Below, piece after piece: positions 1 to 8,171 of a DNA stretch of 46,712 nucleotides. The DNA lies in assembly GCF_001637205.1 (NCBI RefSeq), contig NZ_LVJH01000011.1, positions 1-46,712 of the forward strand. Reading direction: 5' to 3'. The notes beneath the pieces were generated by a model that made no database searches, was not told the DNA's origin, and was given only the letters and a program-made list of their open reading frames with translations. Made by a program: the position numbers and the translations under genes. The first letter of the stretch is position 1; the number at the start of each line of letters is the position of its first letter. The stretch comes from Paenibacillus glacialis. GTDB lineage: Bacteria; Bacillota; Bacilli; Paenibacillales; Paenibacillaceae.

Positions 1-331
<331 letters not shown>

Positions 332-332
332 G

Positions 333-375
333 TAGATCGTTTCAAATCAGCTTTGCAGTGATTTGGAACGATCTA
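333..375 (-). other. Hairpin at the 5' boundary of 16S (rRNA leader)
   Basis: Positions 333-349 and 359-375 form a 17-bp stem with one G-U pair around a 9-nt loop, directly before the mature 16S 5' end. It probably serves rRNA processing or leader folding. The rest of the leader (376-550) has further short hairpins, such as the one around 460-470, but no gene. Confidence 0.6.
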
Positions 376-550
376 TGAAAAGAGCGATATGCTCATTTAA
401 AACAAACTGACGAGAAATTTCTTTCTCTATCAAATGATTTCTCATTTGTTTTGATTTCACTTTCGTGAAATCTACTCACTCGTTGTTCAGTTTTCAAAGA
501 CCAATTTTTCTTTTTCGTTGACACCAGTTTATCTCGGCGACAACTTCTAT

Positions 551-580
551 ATCTTATCATGCTACCCAGCATTTCGTCAA
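551..580 (-). promoter_or_regulatory. Sigma-A promoter of the left rRNA operon
   Basis: On the minus strand TTGACG (580-575) and TAAGAT (556-551) are separated by 18 nt, and TG one base before the -10 gives an extended -10. It lies about 220 nt upstream of the 16S 5' end. A second, more distal promoter could exist but is not evident before bofA. Confidence 0.65.
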
Positions 581-684
581 GCTCTTTTTTTGAGAAGTTT
601 TTAATTTCTCATTTTCACCTTTCGGCAAGCTGCAATGCCTTTTCAAGGGGCGAGAAATAATATAACACGTTTTGATATTACACG

Positions 685-954
685 TCAACTACTTATTAAA
701 TATATTTTCAAACCATACAGGAGAGCCACGCCAGGGAGACCTAATACTGTGACGGTTCCAATCGTAACCGGATTCAACGGAATATATACAGTGGTTATAA
801 GACCTGAGAAATTAACTAAATATATCCCCACTGTTGCCAGCACCATATGTGTTCCAAATACAGTTAACCATCCAAAACCTAATTTCTTCTTAAGCACAAT
901 AAACAACAAAGCAAATAAAGATAATATAAGTACACCCATTACAATCCATTTCAT
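685..954 (-). CDS. bofA: BofA-family pro-sigma-K processing inhibitor
   Basis: This is a small hydrophobic protein of about 89 residues. It has an N-terminal membrane segment (roughly residues 5-22), a second hydrophobic stretch (about 35-55) and a hydrophobic C-terminal part with the VTVLGLPGVALLYG pattern typical of BofA. In B. subtilis, BofA sits in the outer forespore membrane with SpoIVFA and holds back the SpoIVFB protease that activates sigma-K. The call rests on the family pattern and on position: recR-yaaL-bofA-16S is the classic Bacillus order. A TTG codon directly precedes the chosen ATG and could equally be the start, since GGGAG lies 8 nt from TTG and 11 nt from ATG. Its function during sporulation here is inferred. 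Confidence 0.85.
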   Translation of the reverse strand: MKWIVMGVLILSLFALLFIVLKKKLGFGWLTVFGTHMVLATVGIYLVNFSGLITTVYIPLNPVTIGTVTVLGLPGVALLYGLKIYLISS

Positions 955-1026
955 CAATGTTTATTCTCCCTTCATGCAGTATCTTTTATTAGCATTTAAT
1001 ATGGCGTCATCTACGAGGCTATCATG

Positions 1027-1296
1027 TTAATTCTTTATTCCCAGATAATTGTTCGCAACCATGCCTAATTTCTTAGCTTGTTTCAGGTGCATCTGATATT
1101 TACGCTCTGCGGCTTCTAACATGTAAATGGCATAGTCCACTTGATCCTCACCCAACGCTTCTTCAAAATACATATATGCTTCTTCCCAATGAGCTTTAGA
1201 CTTTTCAATTTCTGTAAAGAGCTCACCCTTCGCTTCTTGTTCAGTTGCCCTATCTTCTTTGAGAGTACTACCCCACAGTTTTTTTATTCTCCTCAT
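1027..1296 (-). CDS. yaaL: YaaL-like DUF2508 family protein
   Basis: This is a charged protein of about 89 residues with no membrane segment, rich in Glu and Lys and predicted largely helical. It lies between recR and bofA, exactly where B. subtilis has yaaL (DUF2508), and the N-terminal MRRIKKLWG fits that family. No biochemical role is known to me. The start was moved 14 codons into the open frame, to the ATG preceded by AAAGGAGG at 8 nt; the upstream extension has no ribosome binding site. The recR terminator separates it from recR, so it may be transcribed with bofA from its own promoter. Confidence 0.8.
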   Translation of the reverse strand: MRRIKKLWGSTLKEDRATEQEAKGELFTEIEKSKAHWEEAYMYFEEALGEDQVDYAIYMLEAAERKYQMHLKQAKKLGMVANNYLGIKN

Positions 1297-1373
1297 AAGT
1301 AAATCCTCCTTTATCTCGTAACTCCCACTTTCATACATATCGAGAAAAGGACAAACTTAGAACAAACAAAAGA

Positions 1374-1402
1374 ATAAAAAAAGAAGCCCTTCACAGGACT
1401 TC
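1374..1402 (-). terminator. Intrinsic terminator after recR
   Basis: On the minus strand GAAGTCCT-GTGA-AGGGCTTC forms an 8-bp stem with one mismatch, followed by seven T. It ends the dnaX-ebfC-recR unit before yaaL. Confidence 0.75.
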
Positions 1403-1436
1403 TCAGCATTCATATTTAAATTTAGGAACAATAGGA

Positions 1437-2036
1437 TCAATTAAGCTCTCTACGGCCTTCCAGTGCTTTAGATAATGTGACCTCATCGGCATATTCCAAA
1501 TCGCCTCCGACGGGTAGTCCATGAGCAATACGGGTCACCTTAATGTCAAAGTGGCGAATAAGTCGAGAAACGTACATTGCTGTCGCTTCTCCCTCAATAT
1601 TAGCATTAGTTGCTAGAATAAGTTCCTTTACTCGCTCATCCGTAAGTCTGTTCAACAATTCTTTTAGACGAATGTCATCAGGACCAATCCCCTCCATAGG
1701 AGAAATCGCACCTTGAAGAACATGGAAGTACCCATTAAACTCTTTCGTACGTTCAATGGCCACGACATCTTTATGATCTTGGACGACACAGATCACGGAT
1801 GAATCGCGCGTTTTATCCTGACAAATACGACAAGGGTCGGTATCTGTAATATTGCAGCAGACAGAGCAGTAATGGAGATTTCTCTTCACACTAACGAGCG
1901 CCTTGGCAAAATCTATGACATCGTCCTCTTTCATCGTAATCACATGAAACGCCAAACGACTTGCTGTCTTAGGACCAATACCAGGTAATCGAGTAAACGA
2001 TTCGATCAGTTTTGCAATAGGTTCGGGATAATACAA
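1437..2036 (-). CDS. recR: Recombination mediator RecR
   Basis: At 199 residues this has the normal RecR length. It shows an N-terminal helix-hairpin-helix region ([16 protein letters not shown]), a four-cysteine zinc finger ([16 protein letters not shown], about residues 57-72) and a Toprim domain with [12 protein letters not shown] and a later [13 protein letters not shown]. RecR works with RecO and RecF to load RecA on gapped DNA. The gene starts with TTG, with AAGGAG about 10 nt upstream, and follows ebfC by 27 nt. The dnaX-ebfC-recR order is conserved across Bacillota and points to one operon ending at the terminator near 1374. Confidence 0.97.
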   Translation of the reverse strand: MYYPEPIAKLIESFTRLPGIGPKTASRLAFHVITMKEDDVIDFAKALVSVKRNLHYCSVCCNITDTDPCRICQDKTRDSSVICVVQDHKDVVAIERTKEFNGYFHVLQGAISPMEGIGPDDIRLKELLNRLTDERVKELILATNANIEGEATAMYVSRLIRHFDIKVTRIAHGLPVGGDLEYADEVTLSKALEGRRELN

Positions 2037-2063
2037 AGCTAAAAATCTCCTTCTGCTGAAAAA

Positions 2064-2375
2064 TTAGAATAGGCCAGGGATTTTCATTCCGCCTGTGAAT
2101 TTACCCATATCATCGTTAGCAAGCTCATCCGCTTTAGTCAGGGCATCATTCACCGCTGTCATCACCAGATCCTGCAACATTTCTACATCTTCTGGATCTA
2201 CCGCTTCTGGCTTAATCGTAATAGAGAGCAATTTCTTGTGTCCGTTAACTTCAACAGTAACTACTCCGCCGCCAGAACTTCCTTCCACTGACTTCGTAGC
2301 AAGACCTTCCTGTGCCTTTAACATTTGTTCCTGCATTTTCTTCACTTGTTTCATCATTTGGTTCATATTATTCAT
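2064..2375 (-). CDS. ebfC: YbaB/EbfC family nucleoid-associated protein
   Basis: The protein has 103 residues with an N-terminal Met/Gln-rich helix ([20 protein letters not shown]), then [19 protein letters not shown], and a C-terminal segment ending KIPGLF, all hallmarks of YbaB/EbfC. Family members form dimers that bind DNA without strong sequence specificity. A good ribosome site (AAAAAGGAGCG) precedes the ATG. It lies between dnaX and recR, 34 nt after dnaX, as in B. subtilis (yaaK). Its link to recombination or replication rests on operon conservation. Confidence 0.95.
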   Translation of the reverse strand: MNNMNQMMKQVKKMQEQMLKAQEGLATKSVEGSSGGGVVTVEVNGHKKLLSITIKPEAVDPEDVEMLQDLVMTAVNDALTKADELANDDMGKFTGGMKIPGLF

Positions 2376-2409
2376 GAGTACCGCTCCTTTTTGGATGCAC
2401 TTCTATGTG

Positions 2410-4164
2410 CTATTCTTTTATGACTACAAGGTCTTCTCCAAATAATTGAAGTGCCTCGTCAATCCACGGTTCTGACTTCTCTTCACCATCTTCATGTTCA
2501 TGCTCTAACTTCAGTTCTTCTTTCGCCTTTTGCGTAGACCCTTCAATAGCCGCCATCCAGTCTCTTTGCATAATCGTAACTAAATAATAAGCTTTCCCAA
2601 GCTTTGATTCCATCACGTGCTCGATTACCTGTTTATTAGCTGGCTTCTCCGTGGTCTCACGGTGAATATTATTCTTAAAGGCCACCAGAACAGAATCCTC
2701 TAATACAGACACTGGTTCTCCATCCATAAACCAAGCATGGACAGTAACCTTCTCTTCTTTGACTCCCTGAAGAACTGGACCCCATTGCTTCTGAATAGTC
2801 GTAAACGTCTCACTATTCTTATGCGCCAAATATTGATCCAAATGGGGAGGAAGCTTGGTCGTTGAGGAAACCCGCGGTGCTGGCATCCCAGATGGTCTTG
2901 AATTTGTATTACCATCTCGGACATTCCCTGAAGCTGCACCTGACTTCATAAATTTTTCTATCTTCTTCTCAAGAGCCAATATCTGTTGCTTCAGTTGAGA
3001 AATCTCCCCCGAATCCGCAGGCGGTGATGCTTGTGCTCTTTCATTGGATAGTCCAATCTTCAATACCTCTTGCGTACCACCCGGCAAGTTACATAACTTA
3101 AGCAGCGCAACTTCAAATAACGTCTGTGGTTGTGAAGCATATTTCATCTCACTTTGATAGTGATTCAAAATATCAATCATTTGGAACAGCTGTTCACAAG
3201 AGAATGTCTCTGCCATCTCTTTATACTCTTCCGGATTTAACACTCTGTCCGTCAGCTTGTCCGCGTGTGGTACCATTTTGATCATAAGTAGATCTCGGAA
3301 ATAATACAACAGGTTCTCCATGCATTTATCTGCACTTTTGCCTTCTTGCATGAAATCCTCAACCATCTGTAGAACTAGGCCTATATCTCCATCAAGCAAG
3401 CCTTGGGCCAATCTACCGAACTGTTCAGAGGCGATACCGCCGGTCATGTTTAGTACCTGTTGGTAAGAAACAATATCCTCAGTAAAAGATGCGATCTGAT
3501 CCAAAATACTTAACGCATCACGCATTCCACCGTCTGACAATCGTGCAATATATTGAAGTGCTTCGTCCTCCGCTTTAATACCTTCTTCGCCGCAAATGCG
3601 ACGCAAACGCTCTGTCTGTTCATCTAGAGACACTCTACGGAAATCAAACCGCTGACACCGCGAAATAATCGTGGCTGGTAGCTTATGAGGTTCCGTTGTA
3701 GCCAGAATAAACATCACATGAGGAGGTGGCTCCTCTAACGTCTTCAATAAGGCATTAAACGCTTCTGTCGTCAGCATGTGCACTTCATCAATGATATAAA
3801 CCTTCTGTCTGACTTCCGTTGGCGCATATTTAACTTTCTCACGTAAATCTCGAATTTCATCTACCCCACGGTTAGACGCAGCGTCAATTTCTTGAACATC
3901 CATCACTGCTCCAGCCGTTATACGTCGGCAAGATTCACATTCATTACAAGGTTCCGGTTCAGGTCCTCGCTCACAGTTAACGGCTTTCGCCAGTATTTTT
4001 GCAGCGCTTGTTTTCCCAGTTCCCCGTGGCCCGCTGAACAGGTAGGCATGAGAAACCCGCTGTTCGCGTATTGCATTTTGCAACGTTTGAATAATATGCT
4101 GTTGTCCCACCATGTCTTGAAAAGACTGCGGCCGCCAAGCACGGTACAGCGCTATATGTTCCAC
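2410..4164 (-). CDS. dnaX: DNA polymerase III subunit gamma/tau
   Basis: This 584-residue clamp-loader ATPase shows Walker A GPRGTGKTSAAK (about residues 45-56), a zinc-binding CERGPEPEPCNECESC, Walker B IIDEVHML and the sensor/SRC motif ISRCQRFDF, followed by an oligomerisation domain. The C-terminal part (from about 380) is a longer, less conserved tau-type tail that would contact the polymerase and helicase. It starts with GTG, with GAGGGTAA about 9 nt upstream. It lies downstream of the SRP RNA gene and its terminator and heads the dnaX-ebfC-recR unit. No slippery heptamer for a gamma frameshift was identified; the tail reads through as one frame. Confidence 0.97.
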   Translation of the reverse strand: MEHIALYRAWRPQSFQDMVGQQHIIQTLQNAIREQRVSHAYLFSGPRGTGKTSAAKILAKAVNCERGPEPEPCNECESCRRITAGAVMDVQEIDAASNRGVDEIRDLREKVKYAPTEVRQKVYIIDEVHMLTTEAFNALLKTLEEPPPHVMFILATTEPHKLPATIISRCQRFDFRRVSLDEQTERLRRICGEEGIKAEDEALQYIARLSDGGMRDALSILDQIASFTEDIVSYQQVLNMTGGIASEQFGRLAQGLLDGDIGLVLQMVEDFMQEGKSADKCMENLLYYFRDLLMIKMVPHADKLTDRVLNPEEYKEMAETFSCEQLFQMIDILNHYQSEMKYASQPQTLFEVALLKLCNLPGGTQEVLKIGLSNERAQASPPADSGEISQLKQQILALEKKIEKFMKSGAASGNVRDGNTNSRPSGMPAPRVSSTTKLPPHLDQYLAHKNSETFTTIQKQWGPVLQGVKEEKVTVHAWFMDGEPVSVLEDSVLVAFKNNIHRETTEKPANKQVIEHVMESKLGKAYYLVTIMQRDWMAAIEGSTQKAKEELKLEHEHEDGEEKSEPWIDEALQLFGEDLVVIKE

Positions 4165-4277
4165 TTTGCGTTACCCTCTTTCAACTTCCACTTTCATGAC
4201 GCTTAGTCGCATCATCATTATACTATATTCACGTGTTCAGCAAAACTTGAATTCATGATTACATCAAATATTATTTC

Positions 4278-4315
4278 AAAAAAGAAAAAGCACCTTCGCC
4301 GATTGGCAAAGATGC
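4278..4315 (-). terminator. Intrinsic terminator of the SRP RNA gene
   Basis: Positions 4290-4300 and 4305-4315 pair over 11 bp around a 4-nt loop, and the minus strand continues into TTTTTCTTTTTT. It lies about 30 nt past the SRP RNA 3' end. Confidence 0.85.
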
Positions 4316-4343
4316 GTAATAGAAATACTCATATACATAACAA

Positions 4344-4615
4344 GACCGTGCACCTGTTATTGATAATTGCGATCCAAGCGGCAATCCTGTGCAGCTACTC
4401 GGGCTAGGCTTCCCTTCGGCACAAGAGTAACTTGCTTATGGCTGCTTCCTTCCGGACCTGACCAGGTTCACAAGCACTCATTGCGAAGGACCCAACCGTC
4501 AACATAGCACAAAGGGACCAAGACCTTACATCGACAAAACCTCTAACAGGAATTCAACCTCGCTACAGCGGATTGCGAGTTACAGGGCACCGCTACCTCC
4601 CCGTCTAGCACGATG
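4344..4615 (-). ncRNA. scr: Signal recognition particle RNA (Bacillus-type, with Alu domain)
   Basis: The minus strand contains the SRP core (GTCAGGTCCGGAAGGAAGCA near 4450) that binds Ffh. It also has the 5' Alu-type domain (GGGGAGGTAGCGGTGCCC near 4585-4602) and the closing GGTGCACGGTC at the 3' end. Its length of about 270 nt agrees with the long Bacillus scRNA rather than the short 4.5S form. It sits directly upstream of dnaX, as in B. subtilis. The ends are placed by homology to within a few bases. Upstream, 4651-4841 holds no gene that I can see. Confidence 0.95.
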
Positions 4616-4621
4616 AGATAA

Positions 4622-4650
4622 AGTATAGCTCATGAGTGTACAAAAATCAA
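4622..4650 (-). promoter_or_regulatory. Sigma-A promoter of the SRP RNA gene
   Basis: TTGATT (4650-4645) and TATACT (4627-4622) on the minus strand are separated by exactly 17 nt. The expected start point falls at about 4615, the inferred RNA 5' end. Confidence 0.75.
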
Positions 4651-4841
4651 CCGCCTAATATTTCTTATCCATTAATTTGCTAACTTCCTTCATCACAACG
4701 CTAAAATTAACCTTCAAATATAGAATAATTATTATTCCAGTTATTCTCATCTATGGGTATTTCATTTCATTATTAATCGTATTGAATCACTACTATACAT
4801 CACTCTAATCTCCTATATAAGGTCATTGTCGCACATGATTT

Positions 4842-4893
4842 AAAATATCAAGAAGAAGTAGCGTATCAAGTGGAACTTATACTTTCTTATGTT
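4842..4893 (+). repeat. Terminator-docked repeat, copy A (right half only)
   Basis: This is a degenerate fragment matching only the second hairpin of the repeat family (GTATCAAGTGGAACTTATAC core). The GC-rich left hairpin is missing. Its right end touches the U-tract of the rpmE terminator. Confidence 0.7.
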
Positions 4894-4895
4894 TA

Positions 4896-4930
4896 TAAAA
4901 AAACCCCTAACTCTATGAAGAGTAGGGGTT
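4896..4930 (-). terminator. Intrinsic terminator of rpmE
   Basis: ACCCCT(A)ACTCT-ATGA-AGAGTAGGGGT forms an 11-bp stem with one bulged A. The minus strand runs on into seven T. It lies 45 nt after the rpmE stop. Confidence 0.85.
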
Positions 4931-4974
4931 TTCGTATGTTCGGTACCTCATGCGCTTACGCAGCATAGGTCCAA

Positions 4975-5172
4975 TTAAACGCCGTATTTTTTCTTAAATT
5001 TATCAACGCGACCACCAGCATCCAGGAATTTTTGTTTCCCAGTGTAGAACGGATGACAGTTGGAGCAAATTTCTACGCGAAGGTTTTCTTTAACAGAACC
5101 TGTCTCGAATACATTACCACAAGCACAAGTAGCTGTAGTGATGTGAAATTTCGGTTGGATTGATTCTTGCAT
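4975..5172 (-). CDS. rpmE: 50S ribosomal protein L31, zinc-binding type
   Basis: The 65-residue protein begins [10 protein letters not shown] and carries two cysteine pairs (CACG and CSNCHPF) typical of the zinc-containing L31 form. In B. subtilis this form is made under zinc-replete conditions, while a cysteine-free paralogue replaces it in zinc shortage; no paralogue is visible here. The ATG at 5172 is preferred over the GTG three codons upstream, because that GTG lies inside the ribosome binding site GAGGTG. It has its own promoter and terminator. It neighbours the radical SAM gene and rho, as rpmE neighbours rho in other Bacillota. Confidence 0.96.
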   Translation of the reverse strand: MQESIQPKFHITTATCACGNVFETGSVKENLRVEICSNCHPFYTGKQKFLDAGGRVDKFKKKYGV

Positions 5173-5235
5173 GACTTTCACCTCTTTCCGCCCTGAGCCT
5201 CATGTGGACACAGAGTTTTGTGGACATATAATAGC

Positions 5236-5264
5236 ATTGTATCAGGTTCACTTATCATGTGCAA
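5236..5264 (-). promoter_or_regulatory. Sigma-A promoter of rpmE
   Basis: TTGCAC (5264-5259) and TACAAT (5241-5236) on the minus strand have a 17-nt spacer. The predicted 5' leader, about 55 nt, contains TGTGGACA twice on the plus strand (5203-5210 and 5219-5226). Confidence 0.7.
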
Positions 5265-5304
5265 TATTTTATTTAATCATACCGACTTTTCAAAGTGCTC
5301 TAAG

Positions 5305-6579
5305 CTACAACGTAATTACCTTTTTGAGACGAGCCATTCCCTCTGGGGGAACGTGTGTGAAGGAACCGATAACAACTTCTGGTAACTCCGCCTTAAATAT
5401 ATCAATCATCTGCTTCATACCTAATATTTCACCTTGAGCTTTCGGAATTAACCCCAGATAACTCTCAGGATCGATATTAAGATTCCGCATTTGAATCAAT
5501 TTCAATCCGGTGCGTCGACAGAATTCAACCATCGCTTCAATCTCTTCCTCACGATCTGTTACACCAGGGAAAATCAAGTAGTTAATCGAGGTATAGACAC
5601 CTTGATCTGTTGCATAACGAAGTGATTTCTCTACATTAGCCAGATTATATCCTCTAGGCTTATAGTATGCATTATAATGATCATCTAATGCACTGATCGT
5701 ACTAACACGCATAAGATCTAGACCTGCATCAACAATCCCACGCATGTGATCGTTCAATCCCGCGTTCGTATTAATATTGATATAGCCCATATCGGTAACC
5801 GCTCTAACCTCACGGATTGCATCGATAATAATCTTCGCTTGTGTCGAAGGTTCACCCTCGCATCCTTGTCCGAAGCTAATAATGGATTCTGGCGTCTTCA
5901 GATGCTCCAGCATGACTTCCACTAATTCGTCTACCCTTGGACGGAAGTTCATACGGGTCTGTGGTGATACAAATCCACTATCATCAGGTTGCTCAGAAAT
6001 ACACCCGAAACAGCCAGCATTACAAGAATGAGATACTGGGACGCCACCTTCCCATCGATTAAGGAATGTGTTGGATGAAGTTAGACATTCGTATCCCAAA
6101 GCACAATTCGATAGATGAGTATACAACCTATTATCAGGGTATTTCTCAGTTAGACGCTTTACACCCTCATTCAGATCGTCGGTATCGCAATTCATCGGAT
6201 TCCATTTCTCTGGATCATCCGTCAATTGTGCGCTTACGAAAAACTTACCGTCTTTCCACACCACAGCCGAATAACCGAATAACGGCAGTTTATATTCTTT
6301 ATCTGTCTTCACATAACCGGGAAGATATAACCTTGTATATCCTTGCGGAAGAAGCGCTCCAACCGCTTGCGCATTGTTCGGTAGCGGCTTCATTTCACCA
6401 CTCTCTGGATCCATTCCCACTACACGAGTGCTTGGTAGTCCTACTAATGTAGCACCATCAGGTAGCGGAATAAGTTCATCTTCCATCATTTCGACTATCA
6501 TCTCTCCACTACGGGCAAGCCCATAGAGTGAAGGGTGATCAAATACATTTCCTTGTTCATCTGCGTATACCAGATACAT
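5305..6579 (-). CDS. Radical SAM protein of unknown function
   Basis: The protein has 424 residues. The N-terminal ~175 residues match no fold I recognise and contain two further cysteines (Cys159, Cys165). A radical SAM core follows with the cluster motif CNAGCFGC (Cys186, Cys190, Cys193), then SFGQGCEGEP, an INTNAG strand and MRVSTISALDDHYNAYYKPR. It should bind a 4Fe-4S cluster and S-adenosylmethionine in the cytoplasm; the substrate is unknown. It starts at ATG with GAGGGGAAC upstream, 78 nt after rho, and no terminator separates the two, so it is probably transcribed with rho. No maturation target peptide is evident next to it. The family assignment is sure; the reaction is not. Confidence 0.85.
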   Translation of the reverse strand: MYLVYADEQGNVFDHPSLYGLARSGEMIVEMMEDELIPLPDGATLVGLPSTRVVGMDPESGEMKPLPNNAQAVGALLPQGYTRLYLPGYVKTDKEYKLPLFGYSAVVWKDGKFFVSAQLTDDPEKWNPMNCDTDDLNEGVKRLTEKYPDNRLYTHLSNCALGYECLTSSNTFLNRWEGGVPVSHSCNAGCFGCISEQPDDSGFVSPQTRMNFRPRVDELVEVMLEHLKTPESIISFGQGCEGEPSTQAKIIIDAIREVRAVTDMGYININTNAGLNDHMRGIVDAGLDLMRVSTISALDDHYNAYYKPRGYNLANVEKSLRYATDQGVYTSINYLIFPGVTDREEEIEAMVEFCRRTGLKLIQMRNLNIDPESYLGLIPKAQGEILGMKQMIDIFKAELPEVVIGSFTHVPPEGMARLKKVITL

Positions 6580-6657
6580 GATGTTCCCCTCTTTGTAAAT
6601 AAGCTATATTTTGCCGCATGGGACTTTATATTTATACATTTATGCTTACACTAACCA

Positions 6658-8001
6658 TTATGACGACGAGACTGAAGAAGATGTTGAAGGTCGGGAAGTT
6701 CTACGTGCAGAACTTGGCTTGCTACTACTATTGCTATTATTAGTCGCTGGTTTTGCAGAAGTAGCATCAAATGAAGCTATAAATTCATCATTTGTCTTAC
6801 AATCGCGTAATTTCTTGAGGAATCCATCAACGAATTCAATCGAATCATTCATGTTCTTACGAACAGCCCAGATCGTATCGAGTTCTTCTTTATTTAGGAG
6901 AACTTCCTCACGACGCGTACCGGAACGACGAATATCAATCGCTGGAAAGATACGACGCTCTGCCAACTTACGGTCAAGATGCAGTTCCATATTCCCAGTA
7001 CCTTTAAATTCTTCATAGATAATATCATCCATACGAGAACCTGTATCTACCAAGGCTGTTGCAAGTATAGTCAAGCTTCCGCCTTCTTCCACATTTCGTG
7101 CTGCACCAAAGAAACGTTTCGGGCGATGAAATGCTGCTGGATCTATGCCTCCACTAAGCGTACGACCAGAAGGTGGAATAACTAAGTTGTAAGCACGAGC
7201 TAAACGAGTGATGCTATCCATCAAGATCACGACGTCCTTCTTATGTTCAACTAACCGTAATGCACGTTCCAACACAAGTTCAGCCACTTTAATATGATTC
7301 TCTGGTAATTCATCAAATGTAGACGCAATGACTTCCCCTTTTACAGAACGTTGCATATCTGTGACTTCTTCTGGGCGTTCATCAATAAGCAGTACAAAAA
7401 GTGAAATTTCAGGATTATTCGTGGAAATGCTGTTGGCAATTTCTTTTAAGAGGAGCGTCTTCCCTGCTTTTGGAGGTGCTACAATGAGTCCCCGTTGTCC
7501 CAATCCTACGGGTGCGAGTAAATCCATAATTCTTGTAGATAAATGCGTTGGGGATGTTTCAAGCACAAGTTTCTTTTGTGGGTATAGAGGAGTTAGCGCT
7601 GGAAAATGTAATCGTTCTGATGCTGTCTGAGGATTTTCTCCATTTACAGCGTTCACCTGAAGCAACCCAAAGTAACGTTCATTCTCTTTCGGCGTTCTAC
7701 ATTTACCTGATACTAAGTCTCCAGTTCTTAAATCAAATTTACGAATTTGTGAGGCAGAGATATAAATATCTTGTGTACTCGGCAAGTAATTTATAGGTCT
7801 AAGAAATCCGTATCCTTCAGATAATATTTCCAATACACCTTCCATGAACATCAATCCACTCTGCTCCGCTTGCGCACGCAGAATAGCAAAAATCAATTCT
7901 CTCTTCTTTAGTTGCCCATAATATGCAATCTGGTATTGTTTAGCCAGCTTGTATAAATCGGTCAGCTTCATTTCTTCCAAATCAGAAATTTGAAGATCCA
8001 T
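6658..8001 (-). CDS. rho: Transcription termination factor Rho
   Basis: This is a 447-residue RecA-like hexameric helicase. It shows the N-terminal Rho helical domain ([11 protein letters not shown]), a cold-shock/OB RNA-binding domain with SEGYGFLRP (about 61-69), Walker [12 protein letters not shown] (about 174-184), Walker [17 protein letters not shown], and the Q-loop and R-loop region including [16 protein letters not shown]. Rho ends non-coding and antisense transcripts. The last ~34 residues form a Ser/Thr/Asn-rich low-complexity tail beyond the usual end. The ATG has AGGTGG about 8 nt upstream. It lies downstream of murA across a long imperfect hairpin (8100-8153) and upstream of the radical SAM gene. 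Confidence 0.97.
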   Translation of the reverse strand: MDLQISDLEEMKLTDLYKLAKQYQIAYYGQLKKRELIFAILRAQAEQSGLMFMEGVLEILSEGYGFLRPINYLPSTQDIYISASQIRKFDLRTGDLVSGKCRTPKENERYFGLLQVNAVNGENPQTASERLHFPALTPLYPQKKLVLETSPTHLSTRIMDLLAPVGLGQRGLIVAPPKAGKTLLLKEIANSISTNNPEISLFVLLIDERPEEVTDMQRSVKGEVIASTFDELPENHIKVAELVLERALRLVEHKKDVVILMDSITRLARAYNLVIPPSGRTLSGGIDPAAFHRPKRFFGAARNVEEGGSLTILATALVDTGSRMDDIIYEEFKGTGNMELHLDRKLAERRIFPAIDIRRSGTRREEVLLNKEELDTIWAVRKNMNDSIEFVDGFLKKLRDCKTNDEFIASFDATSAKPATNNSNSSSKPSSARRTSRPSTSSSVSSS

Positions 8002-8099
8002 TTAATAACCACCTATTCAATTTTATAAGTCCATATATCTTATTCAACAATCTATAAAACTATGAAAGTTCTTTATTTATGATAGCATTACCCAATTAA

Positions 8100-8153
8100 C
8101 AAGGAGATATGCAAATTATACCTAAATCCTCCTCGGTAAATTGCATCTCCTTG
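8100..8153 (-). other. Long imperfect inverted repeat between murA and rho
   Basis: CAAGGAGAT at one end and ATCTCCTTG at the other pair perfectly. The pairing continues inward with bulges (GCAA/TTGC, TACC/GGTA) to leave a purine-rich loop containing GAGGAGGATTTA. No U-tract follows on either strand, so it is not a standard intrinsic terminator. It could be an mRNA-stabilising or regulatory structure in the rho leader. Confidence 0.5.
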
Positions 8154-8171
8154 TTCATGGATTTCAGTAAA

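Noticed and set aside
635..1030. Plus-strand open frame of 131 codons over bofA
   Set aside because: It lies antisense to bofA, has no ribosome site or family features, and bofA fits position and family.
2700..2939. Open frame inside dnaX and similar internal frames (for example over pyrG, guaB and rpoE)
   Set aside because: They are shadows of strongly coding genes in another frame or strand.
5305..6579. Defence or RiPP system around the radical SAM gene
   Set aside because: No precursor peptide, transporter, nuclease or toxin gene lies nearby; neighbours are rpmE and rho.
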